64,000 nucleotides of DNA from Halococcus saccharolyticus DSM 5350 (GCF_000336915.1 NZ_AOMD01000025.1:160431-224430), one strand, 5' to 3'. Positions 26,179 to 34,533 are shown, numbered from the stretch's first letter. Numbers and translations: made by a program. The notes: a model not told the origin generated them from the sequence alone.

Positions 26179-26625
26179 ATGGCGCGCGAACACTTCGAGG
26201 ACGTCACCGTGGGCGAGACCCGTGAGTTCGGCGATCGCGACGTGAGCCGTGAGGAGATCGTCGAGTTCGCCGGCCAGTACGATCCACAGCCGTTTCACAC
26301 CGACACAACGGCGGCCAGGGAGTCCATGTTCGGCGGGTTGATCGCGAGCGGGTGGCACACTGCGGCGATGACGATGGAACTGCTCGTCACGAACGTCTTC
26401 GAGGGATCGGCCGCGACGGGCGCGGTCGGTGTCGACGAACTCCGGTGGCCGAATCCCGTACGACCGGGCGACACGCTCTCGGTTCGGACCGAGGTGCTCG
26501 ACACCGAACCGTGGAACGATCGTCTCGGATTGGTTCGGAGCAAGACGACGACCCACAACCAGAACGACGAGCCCGTCATGTCGATGGTCGGACTCGTACT
26601 GTACGAGCGCCGCGACCCGGAGTGA
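26179..26625 (+). CDS. MaoC-like (R)-specific enoyl-CoA hydratase
   Basis: 148 residues, single hotdog domain. The catalytic pair is seen in GQYDPQPFHTD: Asp35 and His40. The downstream FGGLIASGWHTAAM is also typical. It would hydrate short enoyl-CoA, or act in polyhydroxyalkanoate or lipid metabolism; haloarchaea often carry several. It is monocistronic. Substrate is not determined. Confidence 0.9.
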   Translation: MAREHFEDVTVGETREFGDRDVSREEIVEFAGQYDPQPFHTDTTAARESMFGGLIASGWHTAAMTMELLVTNVFEGSAATGAVGVDELRWPNPVRPGDTLSVRTEVLDTEPWNDRLGLVRSKTTTHNQNDEPVMSMVGLVLYERRDPE

Positions 26626-26671
26626 GCGGGGATCGGGTACTGACGGTCGTCAGCCGGAACGATTACCGAAG

Positions 26672-27292
26672 TTATTCGACGCCACCGACCCCGCTCGACG
26701 CGTCCGGGAGGTCGTGCGGTTCGGCGGGGAGGTCGAGTTCTTCGAGCGCGGCCGCGAGGTGTTCTTCCCCGGCGTAATCGGCCCCCTCGTCCTCGCGGAT
26801 GCGCTGGGCAGTCGCGAGCACCTCACCCCGGCGGTCGTCGGGGATCTCGTACTTGTCGGTGGCGAGTTCGATCACGAGACCATTGTTGTCGCGGGTGTAC
26901 AGCGAGTGGAAGATGCCACGGTCGAAGACGTTGTAGCCGCGGCCGTCGTCGTCGAGTGCCGCCATCACCTCGCCGAAGCGTTCGGGATCGACGCCGAAGG
27001 AGAGGTGATGGACCCCGCCGACGCCGCTGCGCTGGGGTTGGGGGTTCGACTCGCGCTCGTCGCTCACGAAGAAGGTGATAATGCGGCCGTCACCGGTGTC
27101 GAAAAACAGGTGCGTCTGGGAGGGATCGTCGAGGTTCGGCTGGCGAAGCACGAGGGGCATTCCGAGGAGGTCGCGGTAGAACGCGAGCGTGTCGGCTTCG
27201 TTGCTGCCCCAGACGGTGACGTGATCGGTGCCGGTGGTGTGGAAAGGGCTGTCGGGCCGGTCTGCGGTGATCGGGGGTGCGTCGTCGCTCAT
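26672..27292 (-). CDS. VOC-family dioxygenase/glyoxalase-like protein
   Basis: 206 residues. Vicinal-oxygen-chelate fold with metal ligands suggested by TTGTDHVTVW (His about 24), VGGVHHLSFG (His about 93) and GLVIELAT (Glu). The middle FYRDLLGMPLVLRQPN is typical of glyoxalase/bleomycin-resistance/extradiol dioxygenase members. The C-terminal 60 residues are acidic helices. Reaction and substrate are not determined. The inner ATG MSDDAPP was chosen over 27382. Confidence 0.82.
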   Translation of the reverse strand: MSDDAPPITADRPDSPFHTTGTDHVTVWGSNEADTLAFYRDLLGMPLVLRQPNLDDPSQTHLFFDTGDGRIITFFVSDERESNPQPQRSGVGGVHHLSFGVDPERFGEVMAALDDDGRGYNVFDRGIFHSLYTRDNNGLVIELATDKYEIPDDRRGEVLATAQRIREDEGADYAGEEHLAAALEELDLPAEPHDLPDASSGVGGVE

Positions 27293-27396
27293 CGCGTCGA
27301 ACTCGGGTGCCGACGTGGATGAATCTGTCCGTGGTGGGGGAGGGTTTGCGAGCGCCGGATGGACATTTATGAGAACGGACAATCAACGGTGATTCC

Positions 27397-28011
27397 ATGA
27401 GTGAACACGATCACGATTACACACTGACCGTTCGACCGAACGCCACCCTCCGGGTCGCGTACAGCACCGGCGAGGGAACGCTCGAAAAGGCCCTACTCGC
27501 GTTCGAGTACGGCCACGAGGGGATCGACGGGATGAGCGACGACGGCGAGGGGATCGTGTGGCGGGGGTACGAGATCGCGCTCTCGCGCAACGGCGAGAAC
27601 GTGCTCGATCGCGGGTCGCCGTTCGTCGAATCGGGCGACGTCGAGCGCGGTCTCGAACGTGGCGTCGACACCGCCACCAAGTACGGTCGACAGTTGCGCG
27701 AGCGCATCGGCGACCTCCGTGAGCGACGGTCGAAATCGTCGCTCGAAATCACGGACGCCAAAGAGGCGGCCGAAACGCCGCGAACGGTCGAGATTCCCGG
27801 CCCACGCGACACGACCGTCGAGATCGCGCTGTCGGGGTCGTCGGCGACGTTCGATCTCTACGAGGACGACGGCGGAAACTGGCGCTGGCGGCTGACCCAC
27901 GACGACGAGACGCTCGCGGTCAGCTCGACAGGCTACGAGTCGCGCGAGGACGCCGAGGACTCGATCACCGCGCTCAAAACGAACGCGCTCGGCGCAGCAA
28001 TCGAGGATTGA
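27397..28011 (+). CDS. Protein with C-terminal DUF1508/HVO_2922-type domain
   Basis: 204 residues in two parts. The first 130 residues are a strand-rich domain I do not recognise. The last 65 (FDLYEDDGGNWRWRLTHDDE and VSSTGYESREDAEDSI) fit DUF1508, also called the HVO_2922 type, a small beta-hairpin-helix fold often found in tandem. Here it is single. Function is unknown. Divergent from the VOC gene. Confidence 0.65.
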   Translation: MSEHDHDYTLTVRPNATLRVAYSTGEGTLEKALLAFEYGHEGIDGMSDDGEGIVWRGYEIALSRNGENVLDRGSPFVESGDVERGLERGVDTATKYGRQLRERIGDLRERRSKSSLEITDAKEAAETPRTVEIPGPRDTTVEIALSGSSATFDLYEDDGGNWRWRLTHDDETLAVSSTGYESREDAEDSITALKTNALGAAIED

Positions 28012-28039
28012 GCGGCCGCTCTCCGTTTTGTGCTGCAGA

Positions 28040-28054
28040 AACGTCCTGGCGGAG
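28040..28054 (+). repeat. Extra copy of tRNA-Arg 3'-end sequence
   Basis: AACGTCCTGGCGGAG, 15 bases identical to 28109-28123, where it makes up the 3' end of tRNA-Arg plus two flanking bases. The two copies are in direct orientation 69 bp apart, with an inverted 7-bp repeat (CCCACGC/GCGTGGG) between. This resembles a small remnant of an integration site at a tRNA 3' end. Confidence 0.5.
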
Positions 28055-28110
28055 TCCCACGCGAGCGCAGCGAGCGTGGGGCACACCAGGGCATGAACGA
28101 AGTGAGTGAA

Positions 28111-28183
28111 CGTCCTGGCGGAGATTTGAACTCCGGTCACCGGCTCCGCAGGCCAGTAGGATAGTCCACTACCCAACCAGGAC
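28111..28183 (-). tRNA. tRNA-Arg (anticodon GCG)
   Basis: 73 nt. The acceptor stem is GTCCTGG/CCAGGAC. The anticodon stem CTGGC/GCCGG encloses loop CTGCGGA, giving anticodon GCG. The T arm is CGGAG-TTCAAAT-CTCCG and the discriminator is G. A TATA-like TTTAA lies about 25-30 nt upstream on the same strand (within 28205-28217). Confidence 0.9.
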
Positions 28184-28279
28184 TCACTCCCCTCTACACC
28201 AGTTCGGGTTAAACCCGTTACGGTTGCCGCGTCGGCGGACCGCCACAAGACACATGTTTTCGCCCGGTGACGTGCCAAC

Positions 28280-28939
28280 ATGAACCGTCGTGAGGTCCTC
28301 GTGGCGACTGCCGCCATCGTGGGTACCGGCTGTCTCGGCGACGGCGGAAGCGAGAACGGCTCGACAGCCGAACCCACCGACGGAGCCGCTACGACGACTG
28401 GGTCAACCGAAACCAATGCTACGGACACGGTTGAGACGACCACCGCTACCGAAACGGCGACGCCCGCCGGGTCGGCGAAGACGACGACTGGCAGCGAGGC
28501 TACCGAAACCACGACCGTAGCCCGCACTGAGACGCCGGCCGGAACGACCACGGATGGGCCGACGGCCAACGAGACAACGACGAACGGCTCGGCGGCCGAT
28601 CGATCGTTCACGGTGCGCGAGACGGGAGGCGAACCGGGTAACGAGGCGAGTGTGACCGTCGAGAGCGGCGGCTCGCGGATCGTCGTGACCGGAACGATCA
28701 CCGGCGAGAACGGATGCCAGACGGCTACCCTCAATTCGGTCCGCACCGACGCCGGCGAGGTTCGGATCGTGGTCGCCACCGAGCGCGCCGCGGACGCCGG
28801 CACCATGTGTACGCAGGCGCTCGTCGGGATCAGCTATCGCGCGACCGTCACCACCGAGAGTCAGCCGGCGTCGGTAACGGTGATCCACCGCGGCGCTGGT
28901 GGCGAGGAGACGGTCACCACCGCCGAGCCCGGTGGATGA
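28280..28939 (+). CDS. Thr-rich exported lipoprotein of unknown function
   Basis: 219 residues. MNRREVLV near the N-terminus and a following lipobox GTGC (Cys18) indicate a Tat-type lipoprotein. Residues about 25-108 are an extended Thr/Glu/Ala-rich linker of low complexity, typical of surface-exposed haloarchaeal spacers and likely to be glycosylated. The last 110 residues form a beta-rich domain (FTVRETGGEPGNEASVTVE and so on) with two Cys (about 148 and 176) that could form a disulfide. The domain is not recognised. Confidence 0.7.
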   Translation: MNRREVLVATAAIVGTGCLGDGGSENGSTAEPTDGAATTTGSTETNATDTVETTTATETATPAGSAKTTTGSEATETTTVARTETPAGTTTDGPTANETTTNGSAADRSFTVRETGGEPGNEASVTVESGGSRIVVTGTITGENGCQTATLNSVRTDAGEVRIVVATERAADAGTMCTQALVGISYRATVTTESQPASVTVIHRGAGGEETVTTAEPGG

Positions 28940-29088
28940 GTCGCAGTCGACCCGAAGTTTATCAGTGAAAACGTAGACAACTTCGTCGAGAGCGGAGCAT
29001 GCGCCCGGGATAGAAATCGCACAACAGCGGCGGGGTGGATCCTGACAACAACGCTTAAGCGCGCATCGCTCATGGACTGGCGTAGAAC

Positions 29089-30570
29089 ATGGGTGCGATA
29101 GAGGAGATCTACGCGGACCTCGACGCCGACGTACCCGAGGGGGAGTTCCGAGAGGCCGTCGAGGAGAAAGTCGAGGAGATGGGGGGGCTCGCCGACGAGG
29201 AGACCGCCGCGATGTTGATCGCCCACGAGGTCGCCGACGGGGAGGTCGAAGGCGTCGCCGACGTCGAGCCGGGGATGGAGGAGGCGAAGTTCGTCGCGAA
29301 GGTCACGAGCGTCGGCGAGCTCCGCACCTTCGAGCGCGACGGCGAGGACGAGGACGGCCAAGTCATCAACGTCGAGGTCGCCGACGAAACGGGACAGATC
29401 AGAGTGGCGTTCTGGGACGAACGGGCCGAAAGCGCGGCCGAGGAGCTCGAAACCGGTTCGGTACTCAAGATCGCGGGCCGGCCGCGCGAGGGGTACAACG
29501 GGATCGAGATCAGCGCGGATCGGGTCGAACCGGCCGACGTCGAGGTCGACGTCGATCTCGACGCCGCCGACACCATCGCGGGGCTCTCGCTCGGCCAGTC
29601 CGACGTCGATCTCGTGGGCCTCGTCCTCGACACCGACACCGTCAGAACGTTCGATCGCGACGACGGCTCGGAGGGTCGGGTGGCGAACCTCACGCTCGGC
29701 GACGAAACCGGCCGAACGCGGGTGACACTCTGGGACGACCAGGCAGGACGAGTCGAGGAACTCACAGCCGGCACGACGATCGAACTCACCGACGGCTACG
29801 TCCGCGAGCGCAACGGCGACCTCGAACTCCACGTCGGCGATCGCGGTGGCCTCACGGAGGTCGATGCCACGGTGGAGTACACGCCCGAAACCACCCCGAT
29901 CGAGGATCTGGAGATCGATACCACTGTGGACATCGGTGGCGTCATCAGGTCGACCGATCCCAAACGCACCTTCGACCGCGACGACGGCTCGGAGGGCCAG
30001 GTCAAGAACATCCGCGTTCAGGACGAGACCGGCGACATCCGGGTGGCGCTGTGGGGCGAGAAGGCCGACCGTGATCTGGGCCCGGGCGACGAGGTCCAGT
30101 TCGCGGACGTCGAGATCCAGGACGGCTGGCAGGACGATCTCGAAGCCTCGGCGGGCTGGCAGACGAGCGTGACGACGTTCGACACCGGCGGAGTGCCTTC
30201 GACTGCCGAAGACGACGAAACCAGCGACGACGAGACCGGTCTCGGAGCGTTCACCGGCGATGGTGCGAACAGCGAGAACGGGACGACGACCGACGGACAC
30301 GAGTCCGAAACCGAACGTGAGGCGGCGGACACAGCAGCGACGGATGCGGCAACGACGGACGCGACGACCGAAAACGGGACCGAGAGCGGTGCGGACGACG
30401 GGCCGATCGAGTTCACCGGGACGGTCGTACAGGCGAGTGATCCGGTAGTGCTCGACAACGGCAGCGAGACGATGCGCATCGAGACCTCCGCAACGGTACA
30501 CCTCGGCGAAGAGCTCACTGCGCGGGGACGGGAGGCCGACGGCGCGCTCGATGCGGACGAAGTGTTCTGA
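29089..30570 (+). CDS. rpa2: RPA-type single-stranded DNA-binding protein, multiple OB folds
   Basis: Binds ssDNA during replication and repair. 493 residues. There is an N-terminal helical piece, then three OB folds with repeated wording: FERDGEDEDGQVINVEV (about 84), FDRDDGSEGRVANLTL (about 187) and FDRDDGSEGQVKNIRV (about 291), each followed by DETG-x-(I/T)RV. A long acidic Thr-rich linker (about 370-440) leads to a short fourth OB-like segment. Haloferax Rpa2 has the same size and the same neighbour (a histone gene), which suggests the symbol. Histone and deacetylase-like genes follow on the same strand. Confidence 0.88.
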   Translation: MGAIEEIYADLDADVPEGEFREAVEEKVEEMGGLADEETAAMLIAHEVADGEVEGVADVEPGMEEAKFVAKVTSVGELRTFERDGEDEDGQVINVEVADETGQIRVAFWDERAESAAEELETGSVLKIAGRPREGYNGIEISADRVEPADVEVDVDLDAADTIAGLSLGQSDVDLVGLVLDTDTVRTFDRDDGSEGRVANLTLGDETGRTRVTLWDDQAGRVEELTAGTTIELTDGYVRERNGDLELHVGDRGGLTEVDATVEYTPETTPIEDLEIDTTVDIGGVIRSTDPKRTFDRDDGSEGQVKNIRVQDETGDIRVALWGEKADRDLGPGDEVQFADVEIQDGWQDDLEASAGWQTSVTTFDTGGVPSTAEDDETSDDETGLGAFTGDGANSENGTTTDGHESETEREAADTAATDAATTDATTENGTESGADDGPIEFTGTVVQASDPVVLDNGSETMRIETSATVHLGEELTARGREADGALDADEVF

Positions 30571-30615
30571 CGTCCCACGGAAACCCTTAAGACCGGAACA
30601 GTCCCCGTATGCGCT

Positions 30616-31059
30616 ATGAGCGTCGAGCTCCCGTTCGCGCCGGTCGACGCCGTGATCCGACGGCACGCCGGCTCGCTGCGGGTGAGCAGCGAGGCCACCG
30701 AGGAGCTCGCCGAACGCATCCAGCAGCGCGGCGCGCACCTCGCGGCCGACGCCGCCCAGCGCGCGACCGACGACGACCGCAAGACCCTTCAGGCCGCTGA
30801 CTTCGAGACCGACGCCGCCGGGCCCGGCGAACTCGAACTCCCGGTCGCGCCGGTCGATCGCATCGCCCGCCTCGACATCGACGACCGATACCGAGTCGCC
30901 CGGGACGCCCGGGTCGCGCTCGCCCACCGGCTCGAACGCTACGCCGGCCGGATCGCGGCGGCCGCGGCAGTGCTCGCGCGCCACGCCGGCCGGCGTACGA
31001 TCACGGTCGCCGACGTCGAGACGTACTTCGAACTCGCACCGTACTTCCCCGACGAATGA
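30616..31059 (+). CDS. hstA: Archaeal histone, tandem fusion of two histone folds
   Basis: 147 residues: two histone folds joined by a short loop, so the monomer makes its own handshake pair. Fold 1 includes LPFAPVDAVIRRHAG and KTLQAADFE; fold 2 includes LPVAPVDRIAR and RRTITVADVETYF. Halophile histones are known to be such doublets. It has only one lysine (about residue 56) while Arg is frequent. It overlaps the deacetylase-like gene by 4 nt (ATGA) and follows rpa2 by 45 bp, so the three are likely co-transcribed. Confidence 0.95.
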   Translation: MSVELPFAPVDAVIRRHAGSLRVSSEATEELAERIQQRGAHLAADAAQRATDDDRKTLQAADFETDAAGPGELELPVAPVDRIARLDIDDRYRVARDARVALAHRLERYAGRIAAAAAVLARHAGRRTITVADVETYFELAPYFPDE

Positions 31060-32066
31060 GATTCGGTTACTCCGCGGAGTGTCTCGAACACGATCCCGGC
31101 TCGCGCCACCCCGAGAGCCCCGACCGGCTCCGCGCCATCCGGCAGGCGCTCGCGAAACGTCACGGCGTCGAGTACGTCGAGGCCGATCCGATCGACGAGT
31201 CGGCCGCCCGAGCGGCCCACGACGCCGACTACGTTCGGGAATTTCGGGAGTTCTGTGCGTCGGGCGGTGGTCAGTGGGACCCCGACACCGTCGCGGTCGA
31301 GGCGACGTGGGACGCTGCACTCCGAAGTGCGGGACAGGCGGTGTGGGCCGCCGAAGCCGCCCTCGACGGCGCGAGCGGACGCGAAACTCCCTTCGCTCTC
31401 GGTCGACCGCCGGGCCACCACGCGGTCGCCGACGACGCGATGGGCTTCTGTTTCCTCAACAACGCCGCCATCGCGGCCGAGGCGATGATCGACGACGGGC
31501 GCGCGGAACGGGTCGCGATCGTCGACTGGGACGTCCACCACGGCAACGGCACCCAAGACATCTTCGAGGATCGAGGCGACGTGTTCTACGCTTCGATCCA
31601 CGAGCGCGGGCTCTACCCGGGCACCGGCGAGGCCGGCGAGATCGGAACGGGCGACGGCGAAGGCGCAACCGTGAACCTCGCGTACCCCTCCGGGGCGGGT
31701 GATCCGGCGTACGTCGCCGCGATCGACGAGGTGTTTGCGCCGCTTCTCGACGAGTTCGGTCCCGATCTCCTCCTCGTGAGTGCGGGCTTCGACGCTCACG
31801 AACACGACCCGATCTCACGGATGAGCGTCTCGACCGAGGGGTACGGTGTGCTGGCCGCACGGCTCCGTGATCTCGCGGATCGATCCGACGCGGGCTTCGG
31901 GTTCGTCCTCGAAGGCGGCTACGGTCTCGACACCCTTTCGGAAAGTATCACGACGGTGAACGAGGTCTTCGGCGGGTACGATCCCGTCGAACCCGAGGGA
32001 TCCGTCGACGATCGTGCGCGCTCAGTTATCGACGAAGTTCGAGCGGCTCACGGCCTCAACGGGTGA
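31056..32066 (+). CDS. Histone deacetylase-family (acetoin utilisation-type) zinc hydrolase
   Basis: 336 residues. The active site is intact: RPPGHHAV (about 111-118) with the His pair, DWDVHHGNGTQ (about 156-166) with zinc Asp and His, GFDAHEHDP (about 246-254) with the second zinc Asp, and EGGYGL with the catalytic Tyr. It hydrolyses an acetyl-amide of unknown target. The gene is translationally coupled to the histone. The next gene is convergent, with stop codons abutting. Confidence 0.93.
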   Translation: MRFGYSAECLEHDPGSRHPESPDRLRAIRQALAKRHGVEYVEADPIDESAARAAHDADYVREFREFCASGGGQWDPDTVAVEATWDAALRSAGQAVWAAEAALDGASGRETPFALGRPPGHHAVADDAMGFCFLNNAAIAAEAMIDDGRAERVAIVDWDVHHGNGTQDIFEDRGDVFYASIHERGLYPGTGEAGEIGTGDGEGATVNLAYPSGAGDPAYVAAIDEVFAPLLDEFGPDLLLVSAGFDAHEHDPISRMSVSTEGYGVLAARLRDLADRSDAGFGFVLEGGYGLDTLSESITTVNEVFGGYDPVEPEGSVDDRARSVIDEVRAAHGLNG

Positions 32067-32219
32067 TCAACAGCACCGACAGCAACAGCAGCCGCCGGCG
32101 AGAACCATCCCGACGGGAACCTCAACTGTGGTTTCGAACAGGTCGGCGAGCGATTCGGCGTCGGCCTCACAACAGTGTTGCTCTGCCATCGCAGTCGGAC
32201 TGACGGGCTTCGATGACAT
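32067..32219 (-). CDS. Small cysteine-rich protein ending in Cys-Cys (halo-CC-star small type)
   Basis: 50 residues, or 40 from the inner ATG at 32189. AEQHCCEADAESLADLFE is followed by a Gly/Cys-rich end (GGCCCCRCC stop), eight Cys in all (six of them at the end). It is divergent from the regulator at 32306, which also ends in CC. I recall NCBI families named halo-CC-star HcsS and HcsL for such pairs; that is memory, not a search. The dense Cys tail suggests metal binding or thiol chemistry. Its stop directly abuts the stop of the deacetylase gene. Confidence 0.6.
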   Translation of the reverse strand: MSSKPVSPTAMAEQHCCEADAESLADLFETTVEVPVGMVLAGGCCCCRCC

Positions 32220-32305
32220 AAAGAAGTCAGATTCTCGATAGAAACGCGCTTTCCGAACGGAAACCGGATGTGGGGATTCAGGTATTGGTAGCACCGAAGA
32301 GACGT

Positions 32306-32743
32306 ATGAACGAGAAGTCACCCGAACGTGCTGCCATCGAACCACCGGAGTCCGCCACCGAGGAATCGTCGGAATGGCGGGCCGTGTGGCACGGCCTCCA
32401 CCAAGCGCTGCGGGGGAAGTGGGCGATGCACGTCCTTCGGCTGCTCTTCGAGGGACCACGGGGATTCAACGAGATGCGCCGTGAACTCGACGGACCGACG
32501 GCGAAGACGCTCTCGGAACGCCTGACCGAACTCCGGTGTCACGGTCTCGTCGAGCGCCACGTCGAGGCGACGTCGCCGCCCTCGACGCGGTACGAACTCA
32601 CCCCTGCTGGGAGACGATTCGTCGCAGTGCTTCGGGAGCTAGAGGTGGAAGTCGATCTCGTCGAGTGTGGCTGTGCGGAGGAGTGTGAGGTGGCCACCGT
32701 GGATGCCGAGCGAACGGCAGCGGCCACCGAGGAGTGTTGTTGA
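32306..32743 (+). CDS. HxlR-type winged-helix regulator with Cys-Cys terminus
   Basis: 145 residues. The winged-helix core (WAMHVLRLLFEGPRGFNEMR, TAKTLSERLTELRCHGLVER, RYELTPAGRRFVAVL) fits HxlR/PadR-like repressors. Extra to the fold is a C-terminal tail with CGCAEEC (about 124-130) and a final EECC. These Cys could bind metal or sense redox state. Pairing with the divergent Cys-rich gene across an 86-bp gap suggests that it controls that gene. The start is the ATG at 32306; an upstream extension is unlike the family. Confidence 0.75.
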   Translation: MNEKSPERAAIEPPESATEESSEWRAVWHGLHQALRGKWAMHVLRLLFEGPRGFNEMRRELDGPTAKTLSERLTELRCHGLVERHVEATSPPSTRYELTPAGRRFVAVLRELEVEVDLVECGCAEECEVATVDAERTAAATEECC

Positions 32744-32809
32744 CTCTTCGGGCCGGGAGACCCGTTGCGACGAGCTGTTTGGCCGATGAATCGTCCTAAT
32801 TCGGCGTTT

Positions 32810-34174
32810 TCAGGGCGTTGGCGAAAAGTAGCGCGCCAGCTTCGCGCCGAACTCGTCGGCCAGGCGAGCCGTCTCGTCGCCAACGAGCACCGTGTAGTCG
32901 GCCGCGAGCGCACGTTCGACGTCCGCGCCGAGCGCCACGTCGAACAGCGCGTCGCTTTCGAGGAACGTCCGTGGGCTGGGGAACGTTCGCTCGCGCTCGA
33001 CGACGTACCGTCCTCCTTCGACGAACGGGCCGTAGCAGTCCGTGTCGGCGTACTTCTCGTAGAAGGCGGTGGCGTGATCGCGCGCGCTCACCGGCGGTCC
33101 CTCGTGGCGCTCGATTCGGGGCCGTTCGGCGACCCCGAGTTCGACGAACAGGACGGCCGACTCGTCGGCGAACGCGGCCGATCGGAGTGAGTCGAACCCG
33201 CGCCGGTCGAGCGCATCGGCCACTCCCCGTCGGGAGCGTTCGAGCTGGGGGTAGAGCTGGTCGTCGACGAGATCCGGTGGATCGAACCGCACAGCGACCG
33301 GAATCGTTCCACGACGTTCGAGCTCGGTCCGGACCTCCGCGGCAGAGAGCGGTGCGGACGAATCGGGAGTGAATGCAGACTCGCGCGGGTCGGCGCAGAG
33401 GTCGCGAGCGTAGTGCTGGAACCGGGCGAGATTGGTGGTCGAGAGTACCGCCGCGACGTTGCGCCCGGGATCGGTCGGGTCGACCACCACGAGCGGGTCG
33501 TCGAACCCCTCGTTTTGGGGGGTGCCGTGGCCTTCGGGATCGAACCGTACCGGTGGGTGCCAGTCGACGGCCGACTCGATCAGCGGGCGAAATCCACCGT
33601 GTTCGAGCGTGAGGAGTTCGACGAGATAGCCCGAAAACCCCCGTGTTCGGAGGTCGCTGCCGTAGACGCCGATCGCCGAGAGGAGCTGTTTTGCGAGTCT
33701 GACATCGGCGGCGAGCGCCGCGTCGAGACGGGAATCGAGATACTGCGTATGAAAGGGCGTTCGATCGACCGCCGACCGGACGTCGGCCGCGCGTTCGACC
33801 CGAAAGCAGGGAACGAGATCGACCGCGAACCCGTCGAAATCGCCGGTAACGTAGGGGTGTTCGGCGTACTCCTCGCGACCGTCGGGGAGCACCTGATGAC
33901 CGATCGCGAGCCCGTGGTGTTCGAGATCTTCGCGGGGAAGCCCCGGCGGGAATCGGACGAACAGATCGATGTCACGGTCGCCGGGCAGCCACGTGCCGCG
34001 AGCGGTGGAGCCAACGTGGACGACATCCGCTTCGACTGGGCGGTCCGCGACCGCGCGCTCGGTGGCGTCGGTGAGCCGATCGACGGCCTCGTCGAGACGG
34101 GCGCGTTCCTCGGCGTCGGGGGTGACGCGATCGCGAACCCGTGTGAGAACGGCGTCGAGGGCGTCGTCGGTCAT
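32810..34174 (-). CDS. cca: Archaeal CCA-adding tRNA nucleotidyltransferase
   Basis: Builds or repairs the 3' CCA of tRNA; none of the tRNAs here encode CCA, so it is essential. 454 residues, class I type. The catalytic site has GSTARGTWLPGDRDIDLFV (about 55-73) with Asp68 and Asp70, and a third Asp in FDGFAVDLVPC (about 116). The C-terminal part with PPVSARDHATAFYEKY and the tail region fits the archaeal enzyme. The gene runs opposite to tRNA-Asn, which begins 85 bp away. Confidence 0.95.
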   Translation of the reverse strand: MTDDALDAVLTRVRDRVTPDAEERARLDEAVDRLTDATERAVADRPVEADVVHVGSTARGTWLPGDRDIDLFVRFPPGLPREDLEHHGLAIGHQVLPDGREEYAEHPYVTGDFDGFAVDLVPCFRVERAADVRSAVDRTPFHTQYLDSRLDAALAADVRLAKQLLSAIGVYGSDLRTRGFSGYLVELLTLEHGGFRPLIESAVDWHPPVRFDPEGHGTPQNEGFDDPLVVVDPTDPGRNVAAVLSTTNLARFQHYARDLCADPRESAFTPDSSAPLSAAEVRTELERRGTIPVAVRFDPPDLVDDQLYPQLERSRRGVADALDRRGFDSLRSAAFADESAVLFVELGVAERPRIERHEGPPVSARDHATAFYEKYADTDCYGPFVEGGRYVVERERTFPSPRTFLESDALFDVALGADVERALAADYTVLVGDETARLADEFGAKLARYFSPTP

Positions 34175-34259
34175 ACCGGACGCTTCCCCGCGGTCGGGCG
34201 AAAACGTGTCGGTCGAAAGCGAAACGGCTATGAACGAACTCGCGTTAGGATGGAACAGA

Positions 34260-34332
34260 GCCGCCGTAGCTCAGTTGGTAGAGCACCTGGTTGTTACCCA
34301 GGTTGTCCCAGGTTCGAGCCCTGGCGGCGGCG
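34260..34332 (+). tRNA. tRNA-Asn (anticodon GTT)
   Basis: 73 nt. The acceptor stem is GCCGCCG/CGGCGGC with discriminator G. The anticodon stem CCTGG/CCAGG encloses loop TTGTTAC (anticodon GTT). The T arm is CCAGG-TTCGAGC-CCTGG. Fragments of its 3' end recur at 34383-34400 (inverted) and 34456-34476 (direct). Confidence 0.94.
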
Positions 34333-34382
34333 CTTTCTGCTGCGAACGCAACGGTGAGCGTAACGAACCGTCTGTGAGCAGT

Positions 34383-34400
34383 GAAAGCGCCGCCGCCAGG
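34383..34400 (-). repeat. Inverted copy of the tRNA-Asn 3' end
   Basis: 18 bases exactly complementary to 34320-34337 (the end of the T stem, the acceptor 3' strand, the discriminator and five flanking bases). The loop between the arms is about 45 nt. Confidence 0.6.
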
Positions 34401-34455
34401 GGTCGAGCTCGAAAGTCGCAGCGGCCGAACGAAGTGAGGCCGACCGTCTTTCGGC

Positions 34456-34476
34456 GTTCGAGCCCTAGTGGCGGCG
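34456..34476 (+). repeat. Degenerate direct copy of the tRNA-Asn 3' end
   Basis: 21 bases matching 34312-34332 at 19 of 21 positions, beginning with GTTCGAGCC. Same orientation as the tRNA, about 144 bp away. Confidence 0.6.
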
Positions 34477-34533
34477 TAAGGTTGGATTATATTCGGTAAG
34501 CTAAAGGGCAAGACACAGGAAGACACCAATCAA

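Noticed and set aside
28340-28610. Thr-codon-rich stretch as a tandem repeat
   Set aside because: It is in frame as the low-complexity linker of a lipoprotein and shows no regular unit.
28861-31320. 819-codon open frame on the minus strand
   Set aside because: It runs antisense through RPA, histone and deacetylase genes. Its protein is Arg/Val-rich without domains, a product of high GC third positions in the real genes.
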